This document shows, piece after piece, positions 12,201-22,867 of a stretch of 64,000 nucleotides of DNA (positions within the stretch are counted from its first letter, which is position 1; every line of letters begins with the position of its first letter). This DNA is from Trichoplax sp. H2 (Eukaryota > Placozoa > Uniplacotomia > Trichoplacea), in the NCBI GenBank assembly GCA_003344405.1, contig NOWV01000016.1, forward strand, positions 558,001-622,000, given 5' to 3'. The position numbers and the translations under genes are program-made. Below the pieces are notes generated by a model. That model did not search any database. It was not told where the DNA came from and saw only the letters and a list, made by a program, of their open reading frames with translations.

Positions 12201-12775
12201 AAATAAAAACATTCAATGCTATCCTTCTGCTAAAATTATCCTGTTGTCGCACCGTATTCGACAACGACTACAAAGTCTGTAGTCCATATCGTAAGAAAAG
12301 AAACTAGAATAAGTCCTGCCGCCCCAAGGTTACAGTAGAATAGGCTAAGGCGCTTTTTTATGGTGCCGCTAATATGATAACCGTTGTGCTCTAAAAGACT
12401 AAACTACTATTCATTTAAAGCAAACAGTAAAAATAATGTTATACAATTCTTCGGATAAGTTATCATGATGCTTTAAATTACCTTCGGTTTCCCCTAAATT
12501 ACACAGATAGAAGGAAAGAAACGGTCATTTGATTAATATACAATATAACGGCAAAGTGTGCACCCTATACGCGCACAAAATGGAGACAAATATTCTCATA
12601 TATCAAGATAGATAACTTACGATCGTTTGCTTTCGTATCATTAAAATTGGATGGAAAATCATTTCATGGATTCATTCATTACTAAGTCGAAATTGTATGA
12701 AATATTATTAAATTTTATTAACTATTACAACGAGTTTCCAGTGAATAATGTCCAAAAATTGACTTACTTTTTCAT
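269..12775 (-). CDS. micro-exon gene, about 43 exons, most of 12 or 3 nt, unknown protein of about 132 aa
   Basis: I do not recognise the protein. On the minus strand a long series of donors (GTAAGT, sometimes GTAAGC, GTAAGA, GTGAGT, GTCAGT or GTTAGT) is each preceded by AG exactly 12, or further on exactly 3, nt upstream. Every proposed exon is a multiple of 3. Concatenated from 12775 down to 269 in phase 1 there is no stop, whereas in phase 0 eleven exons hold an in-frame TGA or TAA, and phase 2 has two stops. Start: ATG at 12773-12775 (exon 12768-12775), with a same-frame TGA just upstream and no AG between. End: acceptor at 276-277, then the last codons and TAG at 269-271; ATTAAA lies at about 192-197. 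The product starts MKNKRSGNRSHWLDIDAD, is acidic and rich in T, N, P and E in the middle, and ends THRRLRRLCRKPNADKKKY. No signal peptide or membrane segment is evident. A few exons (12621-12629, 12482-12493, 1666-1668) are less certain, and others may be missed. Confidence 0.8.
478..5537 (-). other. array of 3-nt exons (one codon's worth each)
   Basis: Between TAG/CAG acceptors and GTAAGT-type donors sit exactly three bases: 5535-5537 CCT, 4999-5001 CCG, 4719-4721 GAG, 4451-4453 ACT, 4295-4297 CTG, 4057-4059 TCG, 3555-3557 CAA, 3015-3017 ACC, 2564-2566 GAA, 1999-2001 TGC, 1486-1488 CGA, 1308-1310 CAA, 869-871 GAA, 478-480 GAA. A fifteenth, 1666-1668 AAA, has a weaker GTAATA donor. All continue phase 1 from the 12-nt array, so each exon contributes 1 nt to one codon and 2 nt to the next. 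Together they encode the basic tail LRRLCRKPNADKKK, with N added after A if the AAA exon is used. Introns here are longer than in the 12-nt array, about 150-560 nt. Whether 3-nt exons are spliced in stepwise needs RNA evidence; the pattern itself is directly visible. Confidence 0.82.
5741..12493 (-). other. array of 6- to 24-nt (mainly 12-nt) symmetric micro-exons
   Basis: Exons in transcript order: 12482-12493 (12 nt; donor GTAATT), 11068-11091 (24), 10930-10944 (15), 10807-10818, 10615-10626, 10029-10040, 9133-9144 (12 each), 8744-8749 (6), 8461-8472, 8337-8348, 8223-8234, 8096-8107, 7991-8002, 7856-7867, 7735-7746, 7613-7624, 7440-7451, 7336-7347 (12 each), 7215-7238 (24), 6801-6812, 6687-6698, 6565-6576, 6123-6134, 6017-6028, 5886-5897, 5741-5752 (12 each). 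Typical exon sequences are GATCGGAGCACC, GGTTGAAGTTCC and GATTGAAGATCC. Most start with G or A and end with C, so the split codon at each junction usually encodes T, P, A or S. Between 7336 and 8472 the exon repeat distance is only 104-173 nt. Acceptors are AG preceded by A/T-rich rather than C/T-rich sequence (for example CTCGCAG, ATTTTAG). Confidence 0.87.
11145..11693. repeat. tandem duplication, 276/273 bp
   Basis: The segment 11145-11420 is repeated almost exactly at 11421-11693. The second copy lacks three bases near its end (GTTTAGTCAAGG versus GTAGCCAAGG) and has a few substitutions. It lies in the roughly 1.4-kb intron between micro-exons 12482-12493 and 11068-11091. No exon-like donor/acceptor pair of the array type is found inside either copy. 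Confidence 0.95.
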
Positions 12776-15700
12776 ACGATTTCAAAGAGTTGAACCATCC
12801 GCCAAAGTCACATTGCGGAAAATAGCACAAAAGTAAGATTCACCATTCCGTCAATATAATTATTATAATAATGTCGGTTATGCGTGCGTATTTGCTGAAT
12901 ATGATTGCTAATAACCTACCTCAAGATACCCCTAGATAAAAAGATAGTGACAAAGTCAAAATTATCATTTTATTCCTGATTAAATTTTAAATTTAGAACA
13001 AGTCTATCGGTATTAAATTCTCTAACTCGGATTTAAAAAAAGTGCAATTGAATTCTTTCATCGAAAAGATAAAATGACAAATATAATTACATTTCAACTG
13101 GTGCCATGAAATGGCAGACAAGAGCGATCGTTAAACTGATCGTTATCAATTTCATCGATGTCATCTTGATCGAAAGAACGTTAGAAAGTTTAATTTTTTG
13201 TGCTTCAGATATCAAATTCTTCACTCCTTCACCTAAGATGGCGCGACGAAATTTTTCAAACTCTGAAGAGAAAGGGATTAGGCTTAAATAGTATCTCAAT
13301 TTATAATAAAAATACCTCGATCGGTCCTAAATAGATGCCACTAATGAATGCATTGTCCTTTTAGTGATATTAAAGATTCTCAATTCGACCACCCGCTAGC
13401 TCATTCTAAATTGAATTAAATGTCAAGGGCTCCAAAGCATTCAAGCGAATACGACAGATACATTGAATATTCCTCTGATTATATTTCTATCACTAGATTA
13501 ATTAAGGATAATTCGTTTTAGCAACAGATTTGCCCTTACAATTCGATGAGTCTCTCATTCATTTTTTTATTTTAATCTCCAATTTAATATGATACCGGTA
13601 CTAATGCAAGCCGGTATGAAATAGATCTTAGACATGAAAACAGTTGCAATTTATCATTAATTTCCCTTATTAATCTTAATCCTAACTATTTAATCCAAAT
13701 ACACGAGACTTTTTTTCATATTTAAGATCCATCTTGCATTACCGGTAATTTATCCCACTCCAGATGTTCATAAACCATGACAGACTATATTGCAGTTACG
13801 GATAAGTGCAACCCATTATTCTCTAATTTTAGCCTTTTTTAAAAATACCTAATTATACGACGTATGTACAGGGATTATTTTTTACTAATAAATAGCATAA
13901 AATAGACAAAACATATGATTAACAATTCTAATCATAGAATCTATTTATACTCAATCGTAAATAAAGTATTTACCTACTTACGTTAGCAACGACCGTTACG
14001 CAATAAGAGTTCCGCTTAATTTTTGCCTTAATAAAAATTATCATACTTTTTTAGCCGTATTGCAATTTTATTAAAGGTTTCAGCTTATTTCGATAACGAT
14101 AATATTCGTACATTTTAAAACCGCACGAATAGTAGATATAAAATTTTGGTACAATACTGGTACAGCTCTTCTTTAAATATATCACAGTATCTCATAAATA
14201 TTATACATGGATATAGGGTACCATAGGCAAAGTTAGAATTATCCTTAACCACAGTGGAGTAAATAGCTGTAGAAACATGATAATCAAAGTATTTAAAGCT
14301 TCTTCCACACTACTGAGTGATAACTTCTAATACCCTAACCCTGAAATTAGACTTAACACAGTGTTTCACATATGTGTCTTTTGACCAATTACTGTACAGT
14401 GCTCGGTTAATGATGTGACTTTTATTGTAGAAAAAGTGCTATTTGAAAAGCAAATTATTTATGATATATAAAAAAATCGATTACGCATATCAACAGATTA
14501 GCCAAGATTTCCTGATTATGACGAAATTAATTTCATAATAATTTGTTACAGGTAATAAAAGGAACCAGATTCAATTTTTTGTGATACCTTCTCAGAATCT
14601 TGTAGCCCATCCATTGTTGCCAAATTGATGATGTAAGGCTAAATAAATGCTACCATGTTAACCTAATTAAAATATTAATTATTACTGAATGATGAAATGG
14701 CCATGTTCATATGTTACTAATAATTCAATTTATATCTTATGATTATCATCTCTTCAAATCGGTCAGGTACATGTTCTATTTATGTAAGCATGAACGTCAT
14801 GGAATAATTTCTTCAATTCAGCACCTGATAATCTGTCATACTATACATATTCCTACTCTAACAAAACAGGATTCTAAATTTAACGCATAGCTTCAATTCA
14901 GCTAGCTCTGAATTAAGTAATACCACTAACAACTACGATATCTTACCCTCATGCACTAAATCATATCTTTAATTAACTACCTAAGACACTATCCCAGTTT
15001 ATACTGACATTAATCTACAAATAGGTAGGAGTAGTGCTTTAATACATTGATCAAAATAGGATATCGGTAATTTGACAATCCATTAATTGTACAATACTAT
15101 AATAACAGTAATGAAAATCGACAGTAACCTCGTATACTAAGTATTAAAGCTTACGCCATCGTAAATGCTTCAAAATCACTTAAAATATTAGATCAAATTA
15201 GATAGAATGCTTATAAATTCACAGACGCTTTAGTTTCTTGTAGATACTCGTGTTGAAGCCAGATCTATCTTGCGTATTGAGTGTTCAACAGATAGGAAAT
15301 GTTTTTCAAAAAAGTGCTATACATTTTCATAGAAATAGAATATCCCTAGACCTATTAGATAGAACTCTTAAAAATTTAGCAAACGATTCCGTTTCTAATA
15401 TTGATACCAAATTCATCTTACTTATCAAGCTTCCGGTTAGGCAAAATATATTTAGAATGCTTATTGCCTTGTAGCTATATACACTTGGCATAAGAAATAC
15501 GAATAATAGACGTATATTGCGACAATGTCAAAAAGCAATAAATCTAAAAAGATTCTAACTTACAATTACTACAATCTATACGTTATTTAGCAAATACCCA
15601 TTAATTGTTGTATTCCTTTTTGTGGAGATCATTTATATTTTTCTTTCCAACCTACCGGCTACTCACAAACAATCTATTATAAGCTATATGAAATGAAACT

Positions 15701-17492
15701 GAGGAAACAGGTTCAATATACTGTACTGCACAGCAAGCATAAAGTATCGTACTGCAGTAGCATTATAAACTATGTAAATTTATTATACCTAAGAACTAGA
15801 TAGTAATACAATTATTCATATCATGATATTCATTCGATCATAAATGAGTTTACTTGTAGGTAGAAGAATTATTCTTACATGTTATATATCTTAAATTTTC
15901 CTATACAGGTATACGAGTATTTACTAACTTTGAAGACTCCTTCTGCTCTTAGGATCATGTGAAGATGAGATAAACTGCGTAGGCAATCGAGCTGTTTACT
16001 TTTAAGTAGAATCCTACAACCGTAGAAAAGACCATTTAGATTAATTACTCGTAATTTTATAATTTATCATAGGCAATAAACTATATCGTACTCTTCTCTT
16101 TAGACGCTAGGAAACTGGTTTAACTGATTAATTAGTGATTTATGAATTTACCGTGATGGTGTGTCCCAACTAAATGCCTATAAACTCATGGAAAACCACA
16201 TAACCCACTAAAAAAATTTAAACATAACTTTTTAAATCATTTAACTTTATCTGTATGCATCAAAAATAGAGGATAATTTAAGACTTCTGTTGAAAGAAGT
16301 TTACGCCATATAAAATTTTACAATCCAAATACGAGAATAATGGTATAATGGAATCATGCAGTGCAGTAATCTGTTTTACATTCATGTCATCATGATAACA
16401 TCCGCATTTATAGTAGCTCAAAGAATCAAGATGTTCATTATAAGTAAATTTAGATTATTTTAATAAATAAAACTAATCGCATACGACAAAAAAAAGATAA
16501 CTTCCACTGGGCATTACAATAATTATCAATAACATACGAATAAATAGTGCTACACATTATATGGGATCTTTACCCTTTTCAGTGAAATGAATGTTTTATC
16601 GTTTGCATAACCTTTAGCTAGTCAATAAGCTAATCGCACCTTAGTGCTATTGCTATCTTAAATTAATAATTATAGTAAAATTGTATTTTAGTATACGGAT
16701 AGATATTACTATTTTACACGTTGAGAAATCTATGAGAAGTAAGTAGTCTGCAATTTATTTTAATTTTCAGATATTGCTTTATAGTTTATATTGTTTTTCA
16801 GTATGAGACTACAAATAATATATAATATAGTCGTTAGCGATCATAGACTCCGCATCACGCTGATATTGCTGTATGTAAGGGTACATGTATATTGTATCAG
16901 TACATTAAAAATTATACAGTTTATCACGACAGGGATTCCCTTTCTGTATCCGTTGCCACAGCTGCATTGTAAACAATTTATAATGCAGCGATGCCAAAGA
17001 ATAGAAAAATAGAACCTTCACCGGGATAAACTGAATAATATACTGGTGTGGTATAGGGTTTTATTATTTTATTCTACACAAATATATCAGCAGGGTATGG
17101 GATTTATAATGGCTAACGTCTACATTAGTCATAGATTTACATTAAGAAAAAGTAACAAAATCTTAAATGTTGAAATACAAGTATAAGATCACGCTATCAA
17201 TACTGGTGTCGGTAAATGCTCGTATGTATAACTGTACAGCACTGTACAACAACATACAGTAGTAACATTATCATTTCATTACGACAACCTGTAATGCTCC
17301 ATCTCTAAGATTAATAAGAATAACTCTTGTTAGTTCAACGCTTTACGATTATATACATTGCTTCGATCGAATTAAGTTAAACAAGTTGGATTACTGTGGA
17401 AAGATTACTTATTACTCTGCAGTCAAAGATTAACACGTAATATAAAGTTTATGTGTAGGAAGATCGATACTTTTACAGAACAAGCTCCCAGT
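12776..17492. other. no confident gene; 5' flank of the micro-exon gene and of the first acyltransferase
   Basis: The sequence is AT-rich. Short open frames (12651-12836 +, 13087-13299 -, 13106-13291 +, 15250-15474 +, 16791-17012 +) have no recognisable family or splice context. The plus and minus frames at 13.1-13.3 kb overlap each other, so at most one could be real. The 5' untranslated region of the micro-exon gene probably begins just above 12775. The non-coding leader of the acyltransferase should lie just upstream of 17493. Confidence 0.6.
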
Positions 17493-20400
17493 ATGTTATC
17501 ATGTCAACAATCTCTTCCTCATTTACCTGTACCACAGCTTCACGAAACATTGGCGAGATATTTACGTTCATTACAGACACTGATAGATGATAATGAATAC
17601 GAATCAAACAAACGAATCGTTCAAGAATTTGGCCGAGCTGGAGGTGTAGGAGAGAAATTAACAAGAATAATTCAAGAAAAAGCAAAAACACATGACAATT
17701 GGGTAAACATCGTATAATATATCGTGTGAAAAACACGTGTAGTTATGGTTTAAAACTGTCAATAAAGCATAGCGTGAACTAAACATTGTTGTTGTTTACA
17801 TTACCCCCAAAACATAACACTCAGCTTTCCTTCTCTAGCAATTTAAGTAAAATGTTAAGCCTATAACCGAAAAATTAGAGTAATGTAAAAACTGAGTAGT
17901 ATGCTATATCTATTAAACCCATTGATCAGCTACTTTCATGATACTCAATACTGTATCCCTCAAATATTTATTTTTATTTTATTTTAGTTGTACGATTGGT
18001 GGGAGCATAGTGTTTATTTGAATCAACGGAGTTCTGTTTGTCTGAACAATAGTCCAGCATTTCTATTCCCGAAACGCTCATTTCGAGATAGGGGCCAGCA
18101 AATTAAGTAAGTAAATGTATTAAAATAAATACAACCCATACGTAACTAGCCTTGACTAAATACATATATTCTTTATTTTATTTATAGTGTAATTAATATT
18201 CATACAGTATCGAATCGAACTTTAAATGTTGCATCAGTAGCTATAACTTCTTAATATGACACTAGTAAGAGTCTTGTACTTCATTGGATTTTCGTGAATA
18301 ACGAAGATCGATATACATAAAATTACTTGCTTTTATTCCAAATGATAGCCTTGATTTCTTCTTATACAGATTTGCCGCTAAGTTGATCATAAGTATCGTC
18401 GAATTTTATTACAAAATCAAAAGGTTAGTTCAATTTTTTGCTTAGAACTTATGATCGAGCTTGGATAGGACTAAGTAATTATTGAGATTCAATAAAAGGA
18501 GATGCCGCCATATTTGAGAAATATTGCAGCACTCTCGATTAAATCAACGACTAAAATAGTTATTAGTAAAAAGTAAATATTTGATAAGTTACATTAGACG
18601 AATCCTAGCAGTTGTCATGATAGAATCAACATACGCTATATAGTATCACTCAACTGAAACTGAGTTTAATAACTATGTTTGTACGATAATTATATTTAAT
18701 TACTAGCGGGGATCTACCTGTGGATAAAATTAGTAATCAGCCAGCATGTATGATGCAGTACAATAAACTATTCTATTCCTGTCGCATTCCGGGAAAAACT
18801 GTCGATAGTATTGCTCAATATTCTCCAGAATGTGGGCAGCCAGACTTTATCGCTATAGCACATAATAATCACGTAAGTACAAGCTACAAATAGTAATACT
18901 ATGACTTATGCCAAAGGTTACTACAGATTATTACTCTTTATCATATAATGTATAGCAATATTTATAATTCTTTTGGATAGTTTTTTGCGATCGAGGTAGC
19001 GAAAAACGATCAAATCTACAGTCGAGAGACGATTGAACAACAGCTTAGTTATATATTTCAAAAATCATCGAGGCCTGTACAGCCTATTGGTGTGCTAACA
19101 ACATCAGATCGAGATTCATGGTTCAAGTCTTATGAGCTATTGATGAAAGGTGAAAACACAGACATACGTATAACTAATAAAAACTGCTACTGTCATAGTA
19201 ATATACGATGTAATCCTGATGCTCGACTTCTATAATGCCACTCTATAGATGTATTCTAAATGTTAATTATACTTATTCCATAGATCAGACAAATGCTCAG
19301 TCAATTAAGAAGATTCAAAAATCGATGTTTATGTTATGTTTCGATCAAAATAATTCTGGTTTAAATACTGTACGATCGCATCTCTTCTTGGATGATGGAG
19401 ATGGTAGCCGCAATGCTTCATATGGACAAATGCTGCATGGAGGGGGTAGTACAAAAAATTCAGCCAATCGTTGGTTCGATAAGACCCTGCAGGTAAGTAT
19501 TTTCTTTAAAGTTAAATAGAATTAAATTCGCCCGTATTTTGGTATTAAACTATTCAATATTAATTTATAGTTTATAATAAACTCTAATGGCGATAATGGT
19601 TTAATTTATGAACATTCGGAATGCGATGGAGCGCCAGTCATGAATTTGGTCGATTACATGCTTTCCCGGTGGTAAATAGAATATGCAAGATATTCAGTAA
19701 ATGATAATCAATCACCATTTAATTATTTATTGAAGAATTGATGATAATTAAAAGCCTTTTTAAGATTTTCGTATTTGATTACGGTTATAATAAACAATGT
19801 GTATGTTATTTAATAATAAGTACTGAGTCTTATTGCTTTATATTCTAGTGATAATATGACTAAAAATGAATATAAAGACACCGGTAGTAATAATGTCGCT
19901 GTAAAAGATTTAAATTTCAATATAAGCAGTAATATCATCGGGCCTATCAAGGGTTCTATTCTGAAGATTGATAAGTACGTTGTATTTGTAGAGATGTATC
20001 GCTGAATATGGAAAGTTTAAGAGCTCATGAATTATATGCTTTACTACTATTTTATTTAGACTGATTACCAACTTGAATTTGCGATCAATTAATTTTAAAG
20101 ATTTTGGCGAAAACTTTATAACATCGCAATCTTTGAGTCCTGATAGTTTCTTTCAAATAGCAATGCAAATAGCATTCTACAGGTGAGACTTTCATCTGCC
20201 TAAATTACAATCCATTATAGAAATTAGCAATAGCAAAGTATCGTATAAAGGAATACTTCATCTGTAATATAATATTAATGCTTTCCAATGTGCATTAGAA
20301 TTCATAATCGGATAGCCTGTGCACACCAAATTGCATCAACTAGGCTATATCTTCTTGGTCGAACTGAAACTATACGCCCTAGTACACTGGAAGCTAAGGC

Positions 20401-21111
20401 TTTTGCTGAAGTAGCTTTTTCTAATAATGTCGAAGTAACTAGATCATAGCCTGTTAAGTTGTTTTACTTTAGTATGCCACTCTGTTAATTAAAATCAATA
20501 TTGTTAACCTTTTAAATGAAATACTGCACCTTATTAGATATCAGTAAAACGTAACTTGTTAAAGCAAGCAGTTATGGTACACGAAAAATTCAAATCAAAA
20601 GTAAAATGAATACATATTGCCCTTAAATTATTTTTAATTTGCCCATGTCGGCAATATGATGTATGATATTTTTTGTAATTACAGGCTAATCAGGGGCAGG
20701 GTTGGGATAGACACTTTTTAGGAATGCAGATGGCAGCCAAAGAAAACCTATCTAAAATGCCGAAGTTGTTTACAAGTTCAGGATTCATTAGGAGTTCTTA
20801 TGTTGAATTATCGACAAGCCAGGTAATTATTTAAAATTAATTCGATAGCGCGATTAACTAAATGGTAAGAAATTTTTATTGACAAGGTTCATGTTATTTA
20901 TTATTAGATACCTTTTAAGCATCAAGTATGTTCGAGTGCTGCTCCCGTGAACCTAGATTGCTATAACGTTGGATACAACTTATTTCCCGGCAATATCCTA
21001 TTTGTTTGTACATCTTTTAATGATTCCACAGCAACAAATCTCTTGGACTTTGTGGAAGTTTTGCAATTAAGTCTAGCAGAAATGAAGACAATTTTGATCC
21101 AAGAAAAATAA
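17493..21111 (+). CDS. CRAT: carnitine O-acyltransferase (CrAT-like), copy A, 13 exons
   Basis: Transfers acyl groups between CoA and carnitine (choline/carnitine acyltransferase family). Exons: 17493-17702, 17988-18106, 18370-18423, 18707-18872, 18981-19149, 19284-19492, 19571-19671, 19849-19974, 20060-20182, 20299-20434, 20538-20600, 20685-20822, 20908-21111; phases agree throughout, giving about 605 aa. Visible family marks are LPHLPVPQL near the N-terminus, YEHSECDG with the catalytic His, GRTETIR and LSTSQ of the carnitine/CoA site. The start at 17493 aligns with the paralogue; an in-frame ATG at 17451 would add 14 residues. The last exon reads SAAPVNLDCYNVGYN where the family and copy B have FGPV..D.YG, so copy A has drifted at a conserved motif. 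There is no clear mitochondrial presequence and no AKL-type peroxisomal C-terminus. CrAT versus another family member (for example ChAT or CROT) is not settled. Confidence 0.9.
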
Positions 21112-22867
21112 TTAAAAAAAAGGATTTACGAATTACATTTTACGGTGCAGTATCGGATCATTGTTAGTTTCGTTAGTCTATACGTGAAAACGATTTAGTA
21201 AGCAATCTCGGATTTGTAGCGTTATAAGTGGTTTTATCAATAACTGGATTTTTAATTCAATTAATTAATTAATTTTATCGAAAATGGTAAAGATTACGTA
21301 TAATTTCTAACGTTTAATTTATTACTAATAAATAATGTCGACTGAAGATATAGTTTTTATGCTTTATGCAGTTAACTTCATTCATATTGATGTAATTTCC
21401 ATTGTGTTAAGCTAGTGAAAATCAAAAAATTCAATACATTAATAAGTTGTTATCGAAATTTGCTTGTAATGTTGACTTTGTATTTTAAGTACCGTAATTA
21501 CGGGCTATTTGAATACTATTTGAGTAGATTTTACTAATTTATGATAAATTTAGTTTTAAAGCTATCAGGCTAAACCGAGGAAGCTATAATTAGTGCGTGG
21601 TCTGTAATTCATCAAGTTAATGAATAAACTATCACTTTCTCTATAAATCACATTCCGAAGTTGCACATTAATTAATGGGTTATGCAATTTACTATTTACT
21701 GTATTATACTGAAATGGCATGTGCTCAAATCGAACTTTTTTCTCGAAATCTCGTAGTGTAGTGATTCATACGATTAAAAATTGCTTCCAGTCTTTTAATT
21801 TGGAGATTTATTTCTTTAATTAGATAAATAGATTTTTACGCAACTTTAGTGACTGTCTTACATACTAGGCAATATGCAATACCCTTATATGGGTATTACT
21901 CATGTTCATTCCAGTGTTTTACTAGTACATATCTAAGAAATACAATTTTGATGCATGCAATAAATTATGGGTAACAAAACATTCACTGCTTAACGTTCTT
22001 TGAACCAAAATTTAGCAGTAAGGCTATATAAACTAAAATGATACCAAAGTCAATGTACTACAGAATGTACAAAATATCAATTTTGATTTAAAAATTTCTA
22101 TTGTTATCAGAAGCGAGTAATGAGACTCGATGAACTAGGCAGCTACTTGAGTAGCTTCCTTTATTTTAACTGAAACGCAGTAAATAGTGAAAGAGACCAC
22201 TCGAGATTTATGCTTATGAGTCTATATTTCATAAGAGATAAGAGATGCTTGCAAATTAATTCATTAATGATGTGTAGCAGTGAATCACTTTCGTAAAGAT
22301 TGTACCATTATAGCTTGCGTTAGCTAAATATCATCTAAATTGATTATAAGGCTAAACAAAGCGGTAAAATAGTAAAATATGAACTTGAAATTATTTCGCT
22401 CTAAGTGTCAAAATAGAAACTAGTTTTGACCTTATGTCGAAAAATCTTATATCACAAAAACTGTTCAAGCACAAAACATTGGCTTTTGAGTACAGCACTT
22501 TGCTATAGTACTGTGTATACTATTGCAAGAAAATTTTGATAACTAGCTACAAGTGTATTGAATTTTTGATTTTCATCATTTTAACATGTTGGCAATTACA
22601 TCAATATGAATGAAGTTGACAGCAAAAAACAATAAAATTATATCTTCCATTCAACATTATTATCAACAATAAATTAAAGTTTTCGAAATTATACGTAATC
22701 GTTACCATTTTCGGTGAAATTAATTAATTAAATTCATTGCCCTATTATTGGTTAAGGCCTAAGAAAATCTATGCATTCGAAATCGTCTTCAAATCACCTT
22801 CGCGCAGGTTAATGAAAAAACTTAATAATTTGATACTGGAAATGCAAAATACAAAATCGTGTTGAAA
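21112..22867. other. shared 3' flank of the tail-to-tail acyltransferases
   Basis: Intergenic, no gene seen. It consists of the two inverted 3' flanking arms, which meet near 21990, and contains AT-rich polyadenylation-like sequence just after each stop (ATTAAA at about 21111). Confidence 0.6.

Noticed and set aside
1-12775. CRISPR-like or satellite explanation for the regular array
   Set aside because: The repeated elements are splice signals with degenerate exons between long unrelated introns, not direct repeats with spacers; the stop-free single phase argues for coding exons.
12651-12836. 61-residue plus-strand frame
   Set aside because: Antisense to the proposed first micro-exon; no recognisable domain.
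13087-13299. Overlapping open frames on both strands
   Set aside because: Mutual shadows with no homology, no splice signals linking them to a neighbour.
13982-15575. Micro-exon-like sites upstream of the start: 33 nt (13982-14014), 24 nt (15155-15178), 12 nt (15564-15575)
   Set aside because: The 33-nt and 12-nt sites contain phase-1 stops, and all lie upstream of an ATG exon that already closes the frame. They could be untranslated exons but chance is sufficient.
17451-17492. Upstream in-frame ATG adding 14 residues to acyltransferase copy A
   Set aside because: No counterpart in copy B, whose start aligns with the ATG at 17493; kept only as an alternative.
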